A DNA stretch of 16,162 nt from Gemmatimonadales bacterium UBA7835 (GTDB taxonomy: Bacteria > Gemmatimonadota > Gemmatimonadetes > Longimicrobiales > Gaopeijiaceae): NCBI GenBank assembly GCA_002500925.1, contig DLTN01000065.1:1-16162 (forward strand), written 5' to 3'. Every line of letters starts with the position of its first letter. Positions within the stretch are counted from its first letter, which is position 1. The notes under the pieces were generated by a model. That model ran no database searches, had not been told where the DNA came from, and worked only from the letters and a program-made list of their open reading frames with translations. Shown piece after piece: positions 1 through 7,372 of the stretch. Position numbers and translations under genes: made by a program.

Positions 1-708
1 ATCTTTCATACAATGGAAGCTGCAGGACACGCTGTCACGGACATTATTGGGTCGGGACTAATGCCTGCCGCGGTAGAGATTGTTGATAACGCCACGATCG
101 TTGCAGTTGAGGCCAGTGTATTTTCTGCGGGCTACCCTATCGATGCGGGTGCAGCTTTGGTGGTCGAGTTCGATGGCACGGAGGCTGGTCTTGACGATGA
201 TGCGGACAGGGCTGAGCAGTGTTGTTTATCAGCAGGCGCGACAAAGGTGATCAGGGCGACATCGGATGAAGAGCGTATCGCTCTTTGGAAAGGCCGGAAG
301 AAAGCGTTCGGAGCTATGGGACGAATAGCGCCGGACCTCTTAGTTCAGGATGCGACGGTGCCTCGGACCCGGCTTCCAGAGGTGCTGGCCCGTATCACAG
401 AAATTGGTCACGAATATGATCTCAAGATCGCCAATGTATTCCACGCTGGGGATGGAAACTTGCACCCTAATATCCTGTTCGACAGGCAGAACAAAGAGGA
501 GTTGGAGCGAGTTGAAAAAGCATCCCGTGAGATAATGACGCTTTGTGTGTCGGTTGGCGGGACAATCACTGGCGAGCATGGGGTTGGTGTAGACAAGAGG
601 GCTTATATGCCCTTGGTATATAACGACGTTGAAATGGAAATGCTCCGAAGCGTGAGGAGAGTCTTTGACCCTGATGGGCGCCTCAATCCGGGCAAGGTTG
701 TTCAATGA
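1..708 (+). CDS. glcD: Glycolate oxidase subunit GlcD, FAD-linked (3' part)
   Basis: This is the C-terminal part of the catalytic FAD flavoprotein subunit of glycolate oxidase, which oxidises glycolate to glyoxylate; the reading frame is open from the first base, so the true start and the N-terminal FAD-binding half lie outside the window. The visible part is the FAD-oxidase C domain (FAD_oxidase_C family). It contains LWKGRKKAFGAMGR, the histidine motif NVFHAGDGNLHP, GGTITGEHGVGVDKR, and the ending FDPDGRLNPGKV, all typical of the GlcD/D-lactate dehydrogenase family. The stop overlaps the glcE start as ATGA (705-708), so the two are probably translationally coupled. The glcE and glcF neighbours favour glycolate oxidase over a single-chain D-lactate dehydrogenase, though activity on D-lactate is possible. 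Confidence 0.93.
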   Translation: MFHTMEAAGHAVTDIIGSGLMPAAVEIVDNATIVAVEASVFSAGYPIDAGAALVVEFDGTEAGLDDDADRAEQCCLSAGATKVIRATSDEERIALWKGRKKAFGAMGRIAPDLLVQDATVPRTRLPEVLARITEIGHEYDLKIANVFHAGDGNLHPNILFDRQNKEELERVEKASREIMTLCVSVGGTITGEHGVGVDKRAYMPLVYNDVEMEMLRSVRRVFDPDGRLNPGKVVQ

Positions 709-1931
709 ACCTAGCTAGGAGCTTACGGGCGTCGTTGCCCGGTGTTTCGACTCGCGAGTGGGACCAATCTGATCATGACGGACTCTGGCTTGGCGGCACC
801 CCAGAAGTCCTGATTTCTCCAGTCTCCGCACAGGAGGCCTCACAAATCCTCACTTGGGCCGGGCAGGAAGGTTTAGGGGTCTTACCCCTAGGGAGTGGAC
901 GCCACTTGGGTCCGGTCGGTCGAGGGAGGTTCGTTGCGCTGGAAACGTCACTGCTTTCCGGTGTTGATGAATATGAACCCGCCGATCTCACTATCACTTC
1001 GGGGGCAGGCACGAGCTTTAGTACTGTAGACTCCACGTTGCGAGACAATGGTCAGTGGGCGCCTTTCGACTCTCCCGGTGTGACTGAACGTTCTATAGGA
1101 GGCTTCGTCTCTGAGGCTTCCCACAGTCCTTTGTGGGCAGGATACGGATCTCTAAGAAACCACGTCCTTGGAGCCACTCTTGTCGCTGGTGACGGGAGGG
1201 TGCTTCGCTTAGGTGGCAAGGTCGTGAAGAATGTGGCAGGCTATGACCTTCTCCGTCCGGTCGTCGGTGGCCAAGGTCGTCTCGGCATCCTCACCTCCGT
1301 ATGCTTGCGGGCGTTCCCGTTACCTGCGCACGAGCGGGTTCTCGTTCTTAAGAGAGCAAGGGTGATGGACTTGATTGAACCAGCACTGCTCGCAGGGACA
1401 GCCCCCGTGCTCCCGGTTTCTATAGTGCTGGTCGGGCAGTTGGCTGCCCTAAGTGGCAGCTCGGCGCTTGTGTTGCGTTTACATGGGGCCGAGTCCACAG
1501 TGGACGCGGATCAATCAGCGCTTGAAAAACATCTTGGGATGTCGCTCGATCCTTTAGCCGCCGACGAGGTTGATAGTTGCCTTGTTGAGGTTAGGGACAG
1601 GGGCGGGCTGGAGCCGCGTTGTGTAGAGGTTTCGGTGTTACCGTCATGTCTCTCAAAAGTAGTTGCCGCTGCGGAGGAGGTCGGTGCGGCTAGGGCAGTA
1701 ATTGACTCTTATGCAGGGAGGCTTCGCATGGGATCGACCGACATGTCTGTCGACGCTGTTGCTGACCTCAGAGGAGCAGCGGAGAATCTGGGTGGAGCAC
1801 TTCGAGTCGTACGCTGGGATAGTGCCTCCAGACCGCAAGACACCTTGTGCCGAAATGCTGAGGTCCAACTTGCCCAGCGTCTTGAATCGATTTTTGACCC
1901 GGGCGGAGTCCTGTGGCCCGCCCGCCAGTGA
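705..1931 (+). CDS. glcE: Glycolate oxidase FAD-binding subunit GlcE
   Basis: This is the second flavoprotein subunit of glycolate oxidase, 408 residues, close to the usual GlcE size of about 350-400. It carries an FAD_binding_4 (PCMH-type) fold: LPLGSGRHLG at about residues 60-69, SLRNHVLGATLVAGDGR at about 149-165, and the GlcE hallmark GGKVVKNVAGYDL at about 170-182, followed by GGQGRLGILT. The C-terminal part (about 210-408) is less conserved and ends with the FDPGGVLWP motif found in this family. The ATG overlaps the glcD stop, with an AAGG ribosome site at 694-697 seven bases upstream. GlcE is thought to act with GlcD and GlcF as one complex that passes electrons towards the quinone pool. 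Confidence 0.92.
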   Translation: MNLARSLRASLPGVSTREWDQSDHDGLWLGGTPEVLISPVSAQEASQILTWAGQEGLGVLPLGSGRHLGPVGRGRFVALETSLLSGVDEYEPADLTITSGAGTSFSTVDSTLRDNGQWAPFDSPGVTERSIGGFVSEASHSPLWAGYGSLRNHVLGATLVAGDGRVLRLGGKVVKNVAGYDLLRPVVGGQGRLGILTSVCLRAFPLPAHERVLVLKRARVMDLIEPALLAGTAPVLPVSIVLVGQLAALSGSSALVLRLHGAESTVDADQSALEKHLGMSLDPLAADEVDSCLVEVRDRGGLEPRCVEVSVLPSCLSKVVAAAEEVGAARAVIDSYAGRLRMGSTDMSVDAVADLRGAAENLGGALRVVRWDSASRPQDTLCRNAEVQLAQRLESIFDPGGVLWPARQ

Positions 1932-3256
1932 CGATCGTGGAGCTGGCTGGGGCGATGGAGGCGCAAAGAGAAAGGTTGCTTCCATGCGTGCACTGCGGCT
2001 TTTGTCTTCCGGCTTGCCCGACGTACAACCGCCTAGGCGACGAGAACGATTCCCCGAGAGGACGACTGCACCTCATGCAGGCCGTCGTCGAAGGTCGTCT
2101 TGATCCGGAATCGGATGCTTTCCAAGTCCACATTGATCGGTGCCTAGGCTGTCGAGCGTGTGAGCCAGTGTGTCCGTCCGGTGTCGAATACGGAACCCTA
2201 CTGGAGCTGGCTCGGGAAACTGCCTCTGCCGCCCGGGCTCCAGACGCACTCACGCGCGGGTTGTTGACTGTTATGGCCTCTCGCATGCTGCGTGAAATTC
2301 TATTTTTGGGCGGTCGGATGCTCCGGGTTACTGGCTTTGCTTCCGCGATGGTTGGCGTGCTGGGGCGAATCGGATTCGCGGGCAGGCTTCGGTTTGCTTT
2401 AGCCATGCTCTCTGCCACCCGGCCCTCGGCCCGGCTCGGACAGGGGCTCAGGGGGGCTGAGAGAGAACCCCAGGGTTCAGAGACAGCGGGTGCCCACGCG
2501 CCACGAGAAGAGGGGGATGGGATTGTGGGTGTCCTCCGCGGTTGCGTTCAGGAGGGCCTGTATAGACGGATTAACGACGCCACTGCCAGAACGCTTGACG
2601 TGAACGGCTACGACGTCCGCACTGTTACTCGACAAGACTGCTGCGGCGCTCTGCACGCTCATGGTGGCGCGCTGAAGGAGGCGCGGATTTTGGCGACAAG
2701 GAATATCCGAGCCTTCGAAGGAGCTGGAGTCGACTGGGTGGTGGTCAGCGCAGCAGGATGTGGCGCGACAATGAAAGAATACGGTGTGTTATTTGAGGGG
2801 GACCCCATGGAAGAGCGGGCCAGGGCTTTCTCGGCAAAGGTGCGAGATGTGTCGGAGTTGCTAGCCGAAACCGGGCCGCGCTCAGGCGCTTCTGTCGACT
2901 GCACAGTGGCATATGATCACCCTTGTCACTTGATGCATGCTCAGGGTATCAGCTCTGAGCCGCTTAGGGTCCTCGAGGCAGTTCCGGGGGTGGACGTGCG
3001 TGTTATCGCGAAGGCGGATGAGTGCTGTGGTGGCGCCGGTATATATGGAATGACCCATCCTGATCTAGGGTCGCGTATTGGAAACGACAAGGTAGCGGCT
3101 GTGCGGGATGCAGGAGCTGAGTTCGTGTGCACGCCGAACCCCGGATGTATGATGCAAATTGGTGCCGGCCTCTGTCTGGAGGGTGATGCTGAGGAGGCGG
3201 TCCATCCGGTAGAAGTCCTAGACGAGAGCTATCAGCGGGCAGGGTATTACAGGTGA
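1913..3256 (+). CDS. glcF: Glycolate oxidase iron-sulfur subunit GlcF
   Basis: This is the electron-transfer subunit of glycolate oxidase. Two ferredoxin-type [4Fe-4S] motifs are near the N-terminus: C25, C28, C31, C35 and C77, C80, C83, C87. Two cysteine-rich CCG domains follow, with CCG at 243-245 (plus C283) and 371-373 (plus C412), as in GlcF, LutA and HdrD proteins. Between them is a hydrophobic stretch and a Gly/Glu/Arg-rich linker (about 175-203). The start is uncertain: a GTG at 1913 has GGAG four bases upstream, while a GTG at 1928 overlaps the glcE stop as GTGA, and the first ATG is at 1955, just ahead of the first cysteine motif. All three keep both clusters. Length (433-447 residues) is slightly above the usual value of about 400. 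Confidence 0.92.
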   Translation: MARPPVTIVELAGAMEAQRERLLPCVHCGFCLPACPTYNRLGDENDSPRGRLHLMQAVVEGRLDPESDAFQVHIDRCLGCRACEPVCPSGVEYGTLLELARETASAARAPDALTRGLLTVMASRMLREILFLGGRMLRVTGFASAMVGVLGRIGFAGRLRFALAMLSATRPSARLGQGLRGAEREPQGSETAGAHAPREEGDGIVGVLRGCVQEGLYRRINDATARTLDVNGYDVRTVTRQDCCGALHAHGGALKEARILATRNIRAFEGAGVDWVVVSAAGCGATMKEYGVLFEGDPMEERARAFSAKVRDVSELLAETGPRSGASVDCTVAYDHPCHLMHAQGISSEPLRVLEAVPGVDVRVIAKADECCGGAGIYGMTHPDLGSRIGNDKVAAVRDAGAEFVCTPNPGCMMQIGAGLCLEGDAEEAVHPVEVLDESYQRAGYYR

Positions 3257-3312
3257 ACCGATGGTGTTTCAGGGAGACCGTACTGCTGGGCCAGAGCTTT
3301 CCTAAGCAACCA

Positions 3313-3330
3313 ACGAGCGTCATGGCTCGT
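3313..3330 (+). terminator. Weak stem-loop after glcF
   Basis: ACGAGC (3313-3318) and GCTCGT (3325-3330) form a perfect 6-bp stem with a 6-base loop, followed by a pyrimidine-rich run (GTCGTCTCTTTC). It lies in the only gap of this part of the window, between the glc operon and the M20 gene, which fits a transcription terminator. The stem is short and the T-run is broken, so this is only a candidate. Confidence 0.22.
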
Positions 3331-3359
3331 GTCGTCTCTTTCGCACGAGGCTGGTGCTG

Positions 3360-4541
3360 ATGTCCGGTGGGCCAAGAGCAACGGAAGTTGGTGACCGGAC
3401 ACTTGGGCGCGTTCATGGTATGCGCGATGCGTTCATCGATTTCGTTTCGAGACTCTGTCGAGTTGAGTCTCCAACCGACCATCCGGATACTCAGTCAGAG
3501 GTTCACGCAATTCTCGAGCCTGCTTTCAGAGAGTTGGATTATGATGTGCGTATCATCAGGGGGCTTAAGAGCGGTAACCACTTGTTAGCTGTTCCGCGAG
3601 TTCGTTCTAGGAGAAGCCCTTTCCAGTTGTTGATGGGACACAGCGACACGGTCTGGCCGATAGGCACACTGGGTCGTATGCCAGTGTGCGTAGAAGGCGA
3701 CCGACTTCGCGGGCCAGGAACGCTAGATATGAAAGGCGGACTTGGGATGATCGTTTTTGCGCTTCGAGTTCTGCGGGATATGGATATGGTGCCGACCGTG
3801 GCGCCGGTCGTCTTTGTGAATGCAGATGAGGAGACGGGGAGCCCGGACTCGAAGAGGCATGTGGTTCGGCTTGCTAAGGCGTCGAATCGCGCTCTAGTTC
3901 TCGAGCCTGCTTTGGGGCCCTCAGGGCTTATCAAAACAGCGCGAAAAGGAGTTGGTAACTTCGAGGTTGTTGTGCGCGGAAAAGCGGCGCACGCTGGACT
4001 CGACCCCGAAGCCGGTGCCAGCGCAATACTCGAGATTTCTCATGTTATTCAAGAGCTTGACCTGCTCAATGAACCGAGTAAGGGTACCACTCTCAATGTC
4101 GGGCTTGTGAAGGGTGGCACGCGACCCAACGTGGTCGCGGCGGAGGCGATCGCGTCGGTCGATGTTCGTGTCACCTCGAGTGACCATGGCCGGCGGATTG
4201 AGGAGCGTATGAGTGCGATTGAGCCGGTGAATCAGGATGTTGCGATTGAGGTGCACGGTGCAATACGAGTGCCGCCACTTGAGCGCACCCCGAGAAACGT
4301 GACCTTGTGGAAAGAGGCTAGGCAGAGAGGCGGTGATTTGGGTCTGGTCTTGGATCATGGGCTGGCTGGGGGTGGCTCCGACGGAAACACTACTAGCCTT
4401 TACACGGCGACTCTTGACGGTCTCGGTTGTGTTGGAGATGGAGCGCATGCAGATCATGAGCATATTGAGTTGACGGCCTCCCTGGATAGATGTGCGCTCC
4501 TCGCCCGGCTCTTGATGTCCCCTGCTCTGGCTGAGAGCTAG
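3360..4541 (+). CDS. M20 family metallopeptidase, carboxypeptidase G2-like; likely N-succinyl-L-amino acid desuccinylase
   Basis: A zinc-dependent M20 hydrolase of 393 residues. The metal-site motifs are all present, numbered from ATG 3360: H94 and D96 in GHSDTVWP, bridging D123 in LDMKGG, catalytic E157 and ligand E158 in ADEETGS, E182 in VLEPALGP, and H363 in GAHADHEHIE. The lid/dimerisation domain (about 192-305) has GKAAHAG and GTRPNVVAAEA. The closest well-known relative by motif is carboxypeptidase G2, which removes glutamate from N-acyl compounds. There is no signal peptide, so it is probably cytosolic. ATG 3360 has GAGG nine bases upstream; an in-frame GTG at 3354 is too close to that site. 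Immediate downstream GNAT and racemase genes suggest it removes succinate from N-succinyl-L-amino acids. The family call is firm; the substrate is an inference. Confidence 0.85.
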   Translation: MSGGPRATEVGDRTLGRVHGMRDAFIDFVSRLCRVESPTDHPDTQSEVHAILEPAFRELDYDVRIIRGLKSGNHLLAVPRVRSRRSPFQLLMGHSDTVWPIGTLGRMPVCVEGDRLRGPGTLDMKGGLGMIVFALRVLRDMDMVPTVAPVVFVNADEETGSPDSKRHVVRLAKASNRALVLEPALGPSGLIKTARKGVGNFEVVVRGKAAHAGLDPEAGASAILEISHVIQELDLLNEPSKGTTLNVGLVKGGTRPNVVAAEAIASVDVRVTSSDHGRRIEERMSAIEPVNQDVAIEVHGAIRVPPLERTPRNVTLWKEARQRGGDLGLVLDHGLAGGGSDGNTTSLYTATLDGLGCVGDGAHADHEHIELTASLDRCALLARLLMSPALAES

Positions 4542-4560
4542 TGCGAGGGAGAGGACCGGA

Positions 4561-5412
4561 ATGAGTAATTACGTCATTCGCCCCTTCGAAACATTGGACC
4601 ACTATCACGAGTGCGTGGCCCTCCAAGAGGAGACGTGGGGCAGTGGTTTCTCGGAGCGCGTAGCGCCGGCGATCCTTAAGGTTGGAGGCATTCTTGGGGG
4701 TGTTTCTGCGGGTGCGTATGACGCGGATGACAGGCTGGTCGGCTTCGTCTTTGGTCTGACCGGAGTTCGTGATGGGGAGGTTGTGCACTGGTCTGACATG
4801 CTTGCCGTCCGTCCGGAGGTTCGTGACTCGGGTCTAGGTCGACAGCTAAAGTCCTATCAGCGCGATGAGGCGATGGCACTAGGAATCGAAAAGATGTACT
4901 GGACCTTCGACCCACTTCAGAGCCGTAACGCACACCTTAACATCACTCGCCTTGGTGCAGTGATTCGAGAGTACCAAGTCGACATGTACGGTCAGACGGA
5001 CTCTCCGCTCCACAGGGGCATTGGAACGGATCGCTTCGTTCCTGTGTGGGAGTTATTCACAGATCGGGTTTCGGGTCGCCTGAAAGACGATCCGCTACAC
5101 GCGTTTGATCCCACAACTGTGCGAGGTGAGGTGATACAGGTCGCCCTCGAGGCCTCCTTTTCGTCGGATGGATCCTATCCTCGGCCGGGCCAGATGGACG
5201 CGACGCTCGAGAGCGAGTGGGTAAGAATCGACATCCCGTCCGACGTTGATGCCCTAATGGAGGACGACCTGCAACTGGCTCAAGCTTGGCGAGCTACGAC
5301 CAGAGAGGCTCTGACCCATTACATGGGCTTAGGTTACGAGGTCCATGAATTCATTCGAGGATTGCATTCGTCAGGCTATCTCCTAGCCCGTGGTGCTGGG
5401 TTTGGCTCTTGA
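4561..5412 (+). CDS. COG3375-type GNAT acyltransferase, possible amino acid N-succinyltransferase
   Basis: A 283-residue protein with a GNAT fold in its first 150 residues. The acyl-CoA pyrophosphate loop is seen as VRDSGLGRQLK (R88, G91, G93), followed by the family-typical WTFDPLQSRNAHLNITRLGA (about 114-133), which I recognise from the COG3375 predicted acetyltransferases. A C-terminal extension of about 130 residues has no motif I can name. A strong ribosome site, GAGGA at 4551-4555, lies five bases from the ATG, and only 19 bases separate the gene from the M20 stop, so they are probably co-transcribed. COG3375 proteins often sit next to N-succinylamino acid racemases, where one has been shown to succinylate D-amino acids; that activity is inferred here from context. 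Confidence 0.82.
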   Translation: MSNYVIRPFETLDHYHECVALQEETWGSGFSERVAPAILKVGGILGGVSAGAYDADDRLVGFVFGLTGVRDGEVVHWSDMLAVRPEVRDSGLGRQLKSYQRDEAMALGIEKMYWTFDPLQSRNAHLNITRLGAVIREYQVDMYGQTDSPLHRGIGTDRFVPVWELFTDRVSGRLKDDPLHAFDPTTVRGEVIQVALEASFSSDGSYPRPGQMDATLESEWVRIDIPSDVDALMEDDLQLAQAWRATTREALTHYMGLGYEVHEFIRGLHSSGYLLARGAGFGS

Positions 5413-5489
5413 TGGAGAGAACGATTGCCGTCCCGGAAACAAGACAAAACTCCTGAATCCCCGAAACTCACAAAATTGATCAGCCACCC

Positions 5490-6596
5490 ATGAAAATAGA
5501 ACGAGCTACACTCCGAGAGATTCCTCTCCGCCTAAAGGAGTTTTTCCAGATCTCCAGCGGTGGCTCTCAGGACCGTCGGATTTTGCTGCTGACCCTGGAG
5601 GGTGAGGGGCTTCAGGGGTGGGGTGAGTGTGTCGCGTCAGCTGATCCCTCATACGCATATGAGACCACTGATACGTCATGGCACGTGCTAACGGACTTTA
5701 TCCTCCCCAGCGTAGTTGGGACAGAAGTGCATTCGCCCGAGGATGTGCTTGATCCCGTGTGGTGGATTCGAGGCCATGGGATGGCAAAGGCTGCTGTTGA
5801 AATGGCGAGTTGGGACATGGCAGCTCGGGCGGATGGCGTTTCTTTGTCCCAGAAGATCGGCGGTGTTCGTGACCGTGTGCCGGTAGGGGTCAGCGTTGGG
5901 ATCAAGGACACCGACGAAGAACTCCACGATCAGGTGCAAGGGTTTATCGAAGACGGATATGCCCGTGTAAAGATCAAGGTCAAACCGGGTCGTGATATAG
6001 ACATGCTATCGGGGCTTTGCGAGCGCTTCCCCGACACGGTCTTTATGGCAGACGCGAACTCTGCTTACACTCTGGCAGACGTCGACATCCTCAAGGCGCT
6101 AGACCCGCTTGACCTTCTGATGATCGAGCAGCCACTCCGATATGATGACTTTCTTCATCATGCTCGCCTCCAAGAACAGATCGATACCCCGGTATGCTTA
6201 GATGAGTCGATCAAGACCGAGTGGGACACGGAACTAGCTCTCGAGCTCAAGAGTTGCCAAGTCATCAATATTAAGCCAGGTCGGGTAGGTGGCCTTAGTA
6301 CGAGCTGCCGCATTCATGACATGATGGAGGACGCGGGCCTAGCCGTATGGTGCGGTGGGATGCTTGAGTCGGGAGTGGGGCGGGCCCATAACGTAGCGCT
6401 TGCGTCGTTGCCTAATTTTACACTCCCTGGTGACATATCCGCGAGCAGCCGCTACTGGCACAGAGACATTGTCTCACCGGAGTTCACGGTAGCGGACGGG
6501 CACATGGCTGTTCCGACCGGTCACGGGATTGGTGTAGAGATCGACACTGATTTTATAGAGTCGATTTCTACACGAGTTGCGACGTTCGGCCCCTGA
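5490..6596 (+). CDS. o-Succinylbenzoate synthase / N-succinylamino acid racemase, enolase superfamily
   Basis: A 368-residue enzyme of the muconate-lactonising subgroup of the enolase superfamily. The N-terminal capping domain (about 1-125) precedes a TIM barrel with all catalytic positions: KIK (K161, K163), metal ligands D188 (ADANSAY), E213 (IEQPL), D238 (LDES), and second base K262 (INIKPGRVGG), then WCGGMLESGVGRAHN at 287-301. These match the MenC/NSAR family almost one for one. Such proteins can make o-succinylbenzoate for menaquinone, racemise N-succinylamino acids, or both. No other men gene is visible, while the two genes upstream encode a GNAT acyltransferase and an M20 hydrolase, so racemisation is favoured. 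A 77-base gap precedes it and the ATG has no recognisable ribosome site; TGA at 5454-5456 closes the frame upstream, so no earlier ordinary start exists. Confidence 0.88.
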   Translation: MKIERATLREIPLRLKEFFQISSGGSQDRRILLLTLEGEGLQGWGECVASADPSYAYETTDTSWHVLTDFILPSVVGTEVHSPEDVLDPVWWIRGHGMAKAAVEMASWDMAARADGVSLSQKIGGVRDRVPVGVSVGIKDTDEELHDQVQGFIEDGYARVKIKVKPGRDIDMLSGLCERFPDTVFMADANSAYTLADVDILKALDPLDLLMIEQPLRYDDFLHHARLQEQIDTPVCLDESIKTEWDTELALELKSCQVINIKPGRVGGLSTSCRIHDMMEDAGLAVWCGGMLESGVGRAHNVALASLPNFTLPGDISASSRYWHRDIVSPEFTVADGHMAVPTGHGIGVEIDTDFIESISTRVATFGP

Positions 6597-6600
6597 GTCT

Positions 6601-7161
6601 TTACTCTGCGGGACGAAGATCGACAGTGACTTGCACTTGCACGTGACCCATGTCAGCTCGGTCCCGCAGGGCGTCCTTGACTCTCGGTTCGAGCTTCTGG
6701 TAGGTCGCGCGGATACCGCCGCGCAGCTCATCCCTTAGGATTTTGAGAGCATTGACGTCAGCGCGACTAGTTTTGGTCTCTTTTTTGGCGTCAGCCACCT
6801 GGTGCGAGCGGATCTCGAATGGCGAGACCCCGACATCGTCATACCGTTCGTGGTCCATGTACTGGATGGAGATGCTAACGTCCCCGCGCGCATGATGATG
6901 ATGGATGTCGCCCACTGCTTGGAAACGGGATGCGAGACGGCCGAGTTCAGCGCGCTGAGCACACTTCATATAAGCGCGCTCGAGGATGCCGAAGATCCTC
7001 TTCATCCTTTCCGTGGTGGTAGCGTCGACGTCGGGCATTTCGGTGTCTAGTTCTCGCCCGACTGCCTGTCTCTCCACATACAGCCCTGCGGCCTCCGCAG
7101 CCCGGTTTCGGGCACGGTCAATGTTGTCTAAAATCCTGTCAGGATTGGTGCGATAACTCAT
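6601..7161 (-). CDS. Unrecognised 186-residue protein with a His-His-His-His run
   Basis: I do not recognise this protein. It is hydrophilic, rich in Arg, Asp, Glu and Ala, with no signal peptide or membrane segment. The first 80 residues look helical (Arg/Glu/Ala/Leu rich). Four consecutive histidines at 87-90 (GDIHHHHARGD) are followed by alternating hydrophobic residues (VSISIQYMDHERYDD), a Lys-rich segment near 126-130, and a final VQVQVTVDL strand. It is the only minus-strand gene seen and converges on the racemase gene with four bases between the stop codons. The start is set by ATG at 7161 with GAAGG five bases upstream; the frame remains open further upstream to 7491, but that extension lacks such a site and overlaps the plus-strand gene. 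The long open frame and plausible codon use support a real gene. Confidence 0.65.
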   Translation of the reverse strand: MSYRTNPDRILDNIDRARNRAAEAAGLYVERQAVGRELDTEMPDVDATTTERMKRIFGILERAYMKCAQRAELGRLASRFQAVGDIHHHHARGDVSISIQYMDHERYDDVGVSPFEIRSHQVADAKKETKTSRADVNALKILRDELRGGIRATYQKLEPRVKDALRDRADMGHVQVQVTVDLRPAE

Positions 7162-7166
7162 GAAGA

Positions 7167-7171
7167 CCTTC
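7167..7171 (-). promoter_or_regulatory. Ribosome binding site deciding the start of the minus-strand gene
   Basis: On the minus strand the sequence reads GAAGG, then five bases, then ATG. The frame is open for another 110 codons upstream, so this site is the main reason for choosing the ATG at 7161. Confidence 0.6.
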
Positions 7172-7228
7172 AGGGCAGTACTTGTGCTCACTCCGCACCT
7201 AGGAACAGGCGCAGAATTAGGGAGCAAC

Positions 7229-7257
7229 AGAATACCAGCCGGCGGTGAACCCGCCAA
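7229..7257 (-). promoter_or_regulatory. Candidate sigma-70-like promoter with inverted repeat in its spacer
   Basis: Read on the minus strand, TTGGCG (7257-7252) is followed by a 17-base spacer and TATTCT (7234-7229), four of six matches to each of the -35 and -10 consensus hexamers. Transcription would begin near 7222, about 60 bases before the minus-strand ATG. A 5-bp inverted repeat (GGCGG at 7241-7245, CCGCC at 7251-7255) lies almost wholly within the promoter spacer and could be an operator half-site pair. The call rests only on base matches in a 211-base divergent gap. Confidence 0.3.
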
Positions 7258-7372
7258 GGGCGTTGTGCAGCCCGTGGGGACAAGAAAGCGTGACGCAACC
7301 TGTCTGTCGTGGGGTCTCTTAAACCGATGGCTACCACGTCGGACACAAATACTGAAGGGCAAGTAGGCCACC

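Noticed and set aside
1768..2418. 216-codon open frame on the minus strand across the glcE-glcF boundary.
   Set aside because: It is a shadow of two recognised genes, with a Ser/Arg/Pro-rich composition and no motif.
6892..6903. Run of ATG-like repeats (GATGATGATGAT), seen as a possible microsatellite or a cloned His-tag.
   Set aside because: On the minus strand it is the four-His codon run in the middle of the unknown protein; it is too short for a tag and not at a terminus.
7160..7366. Plus-strand 68-residue frame beginning MKTFRAVLVL, resembling a short signal peptide.
   Set aside because: It has no ribosome site, its start overlaps the minus-strand start codon, and the rest is not protein-like; it falls in the divergent gap.
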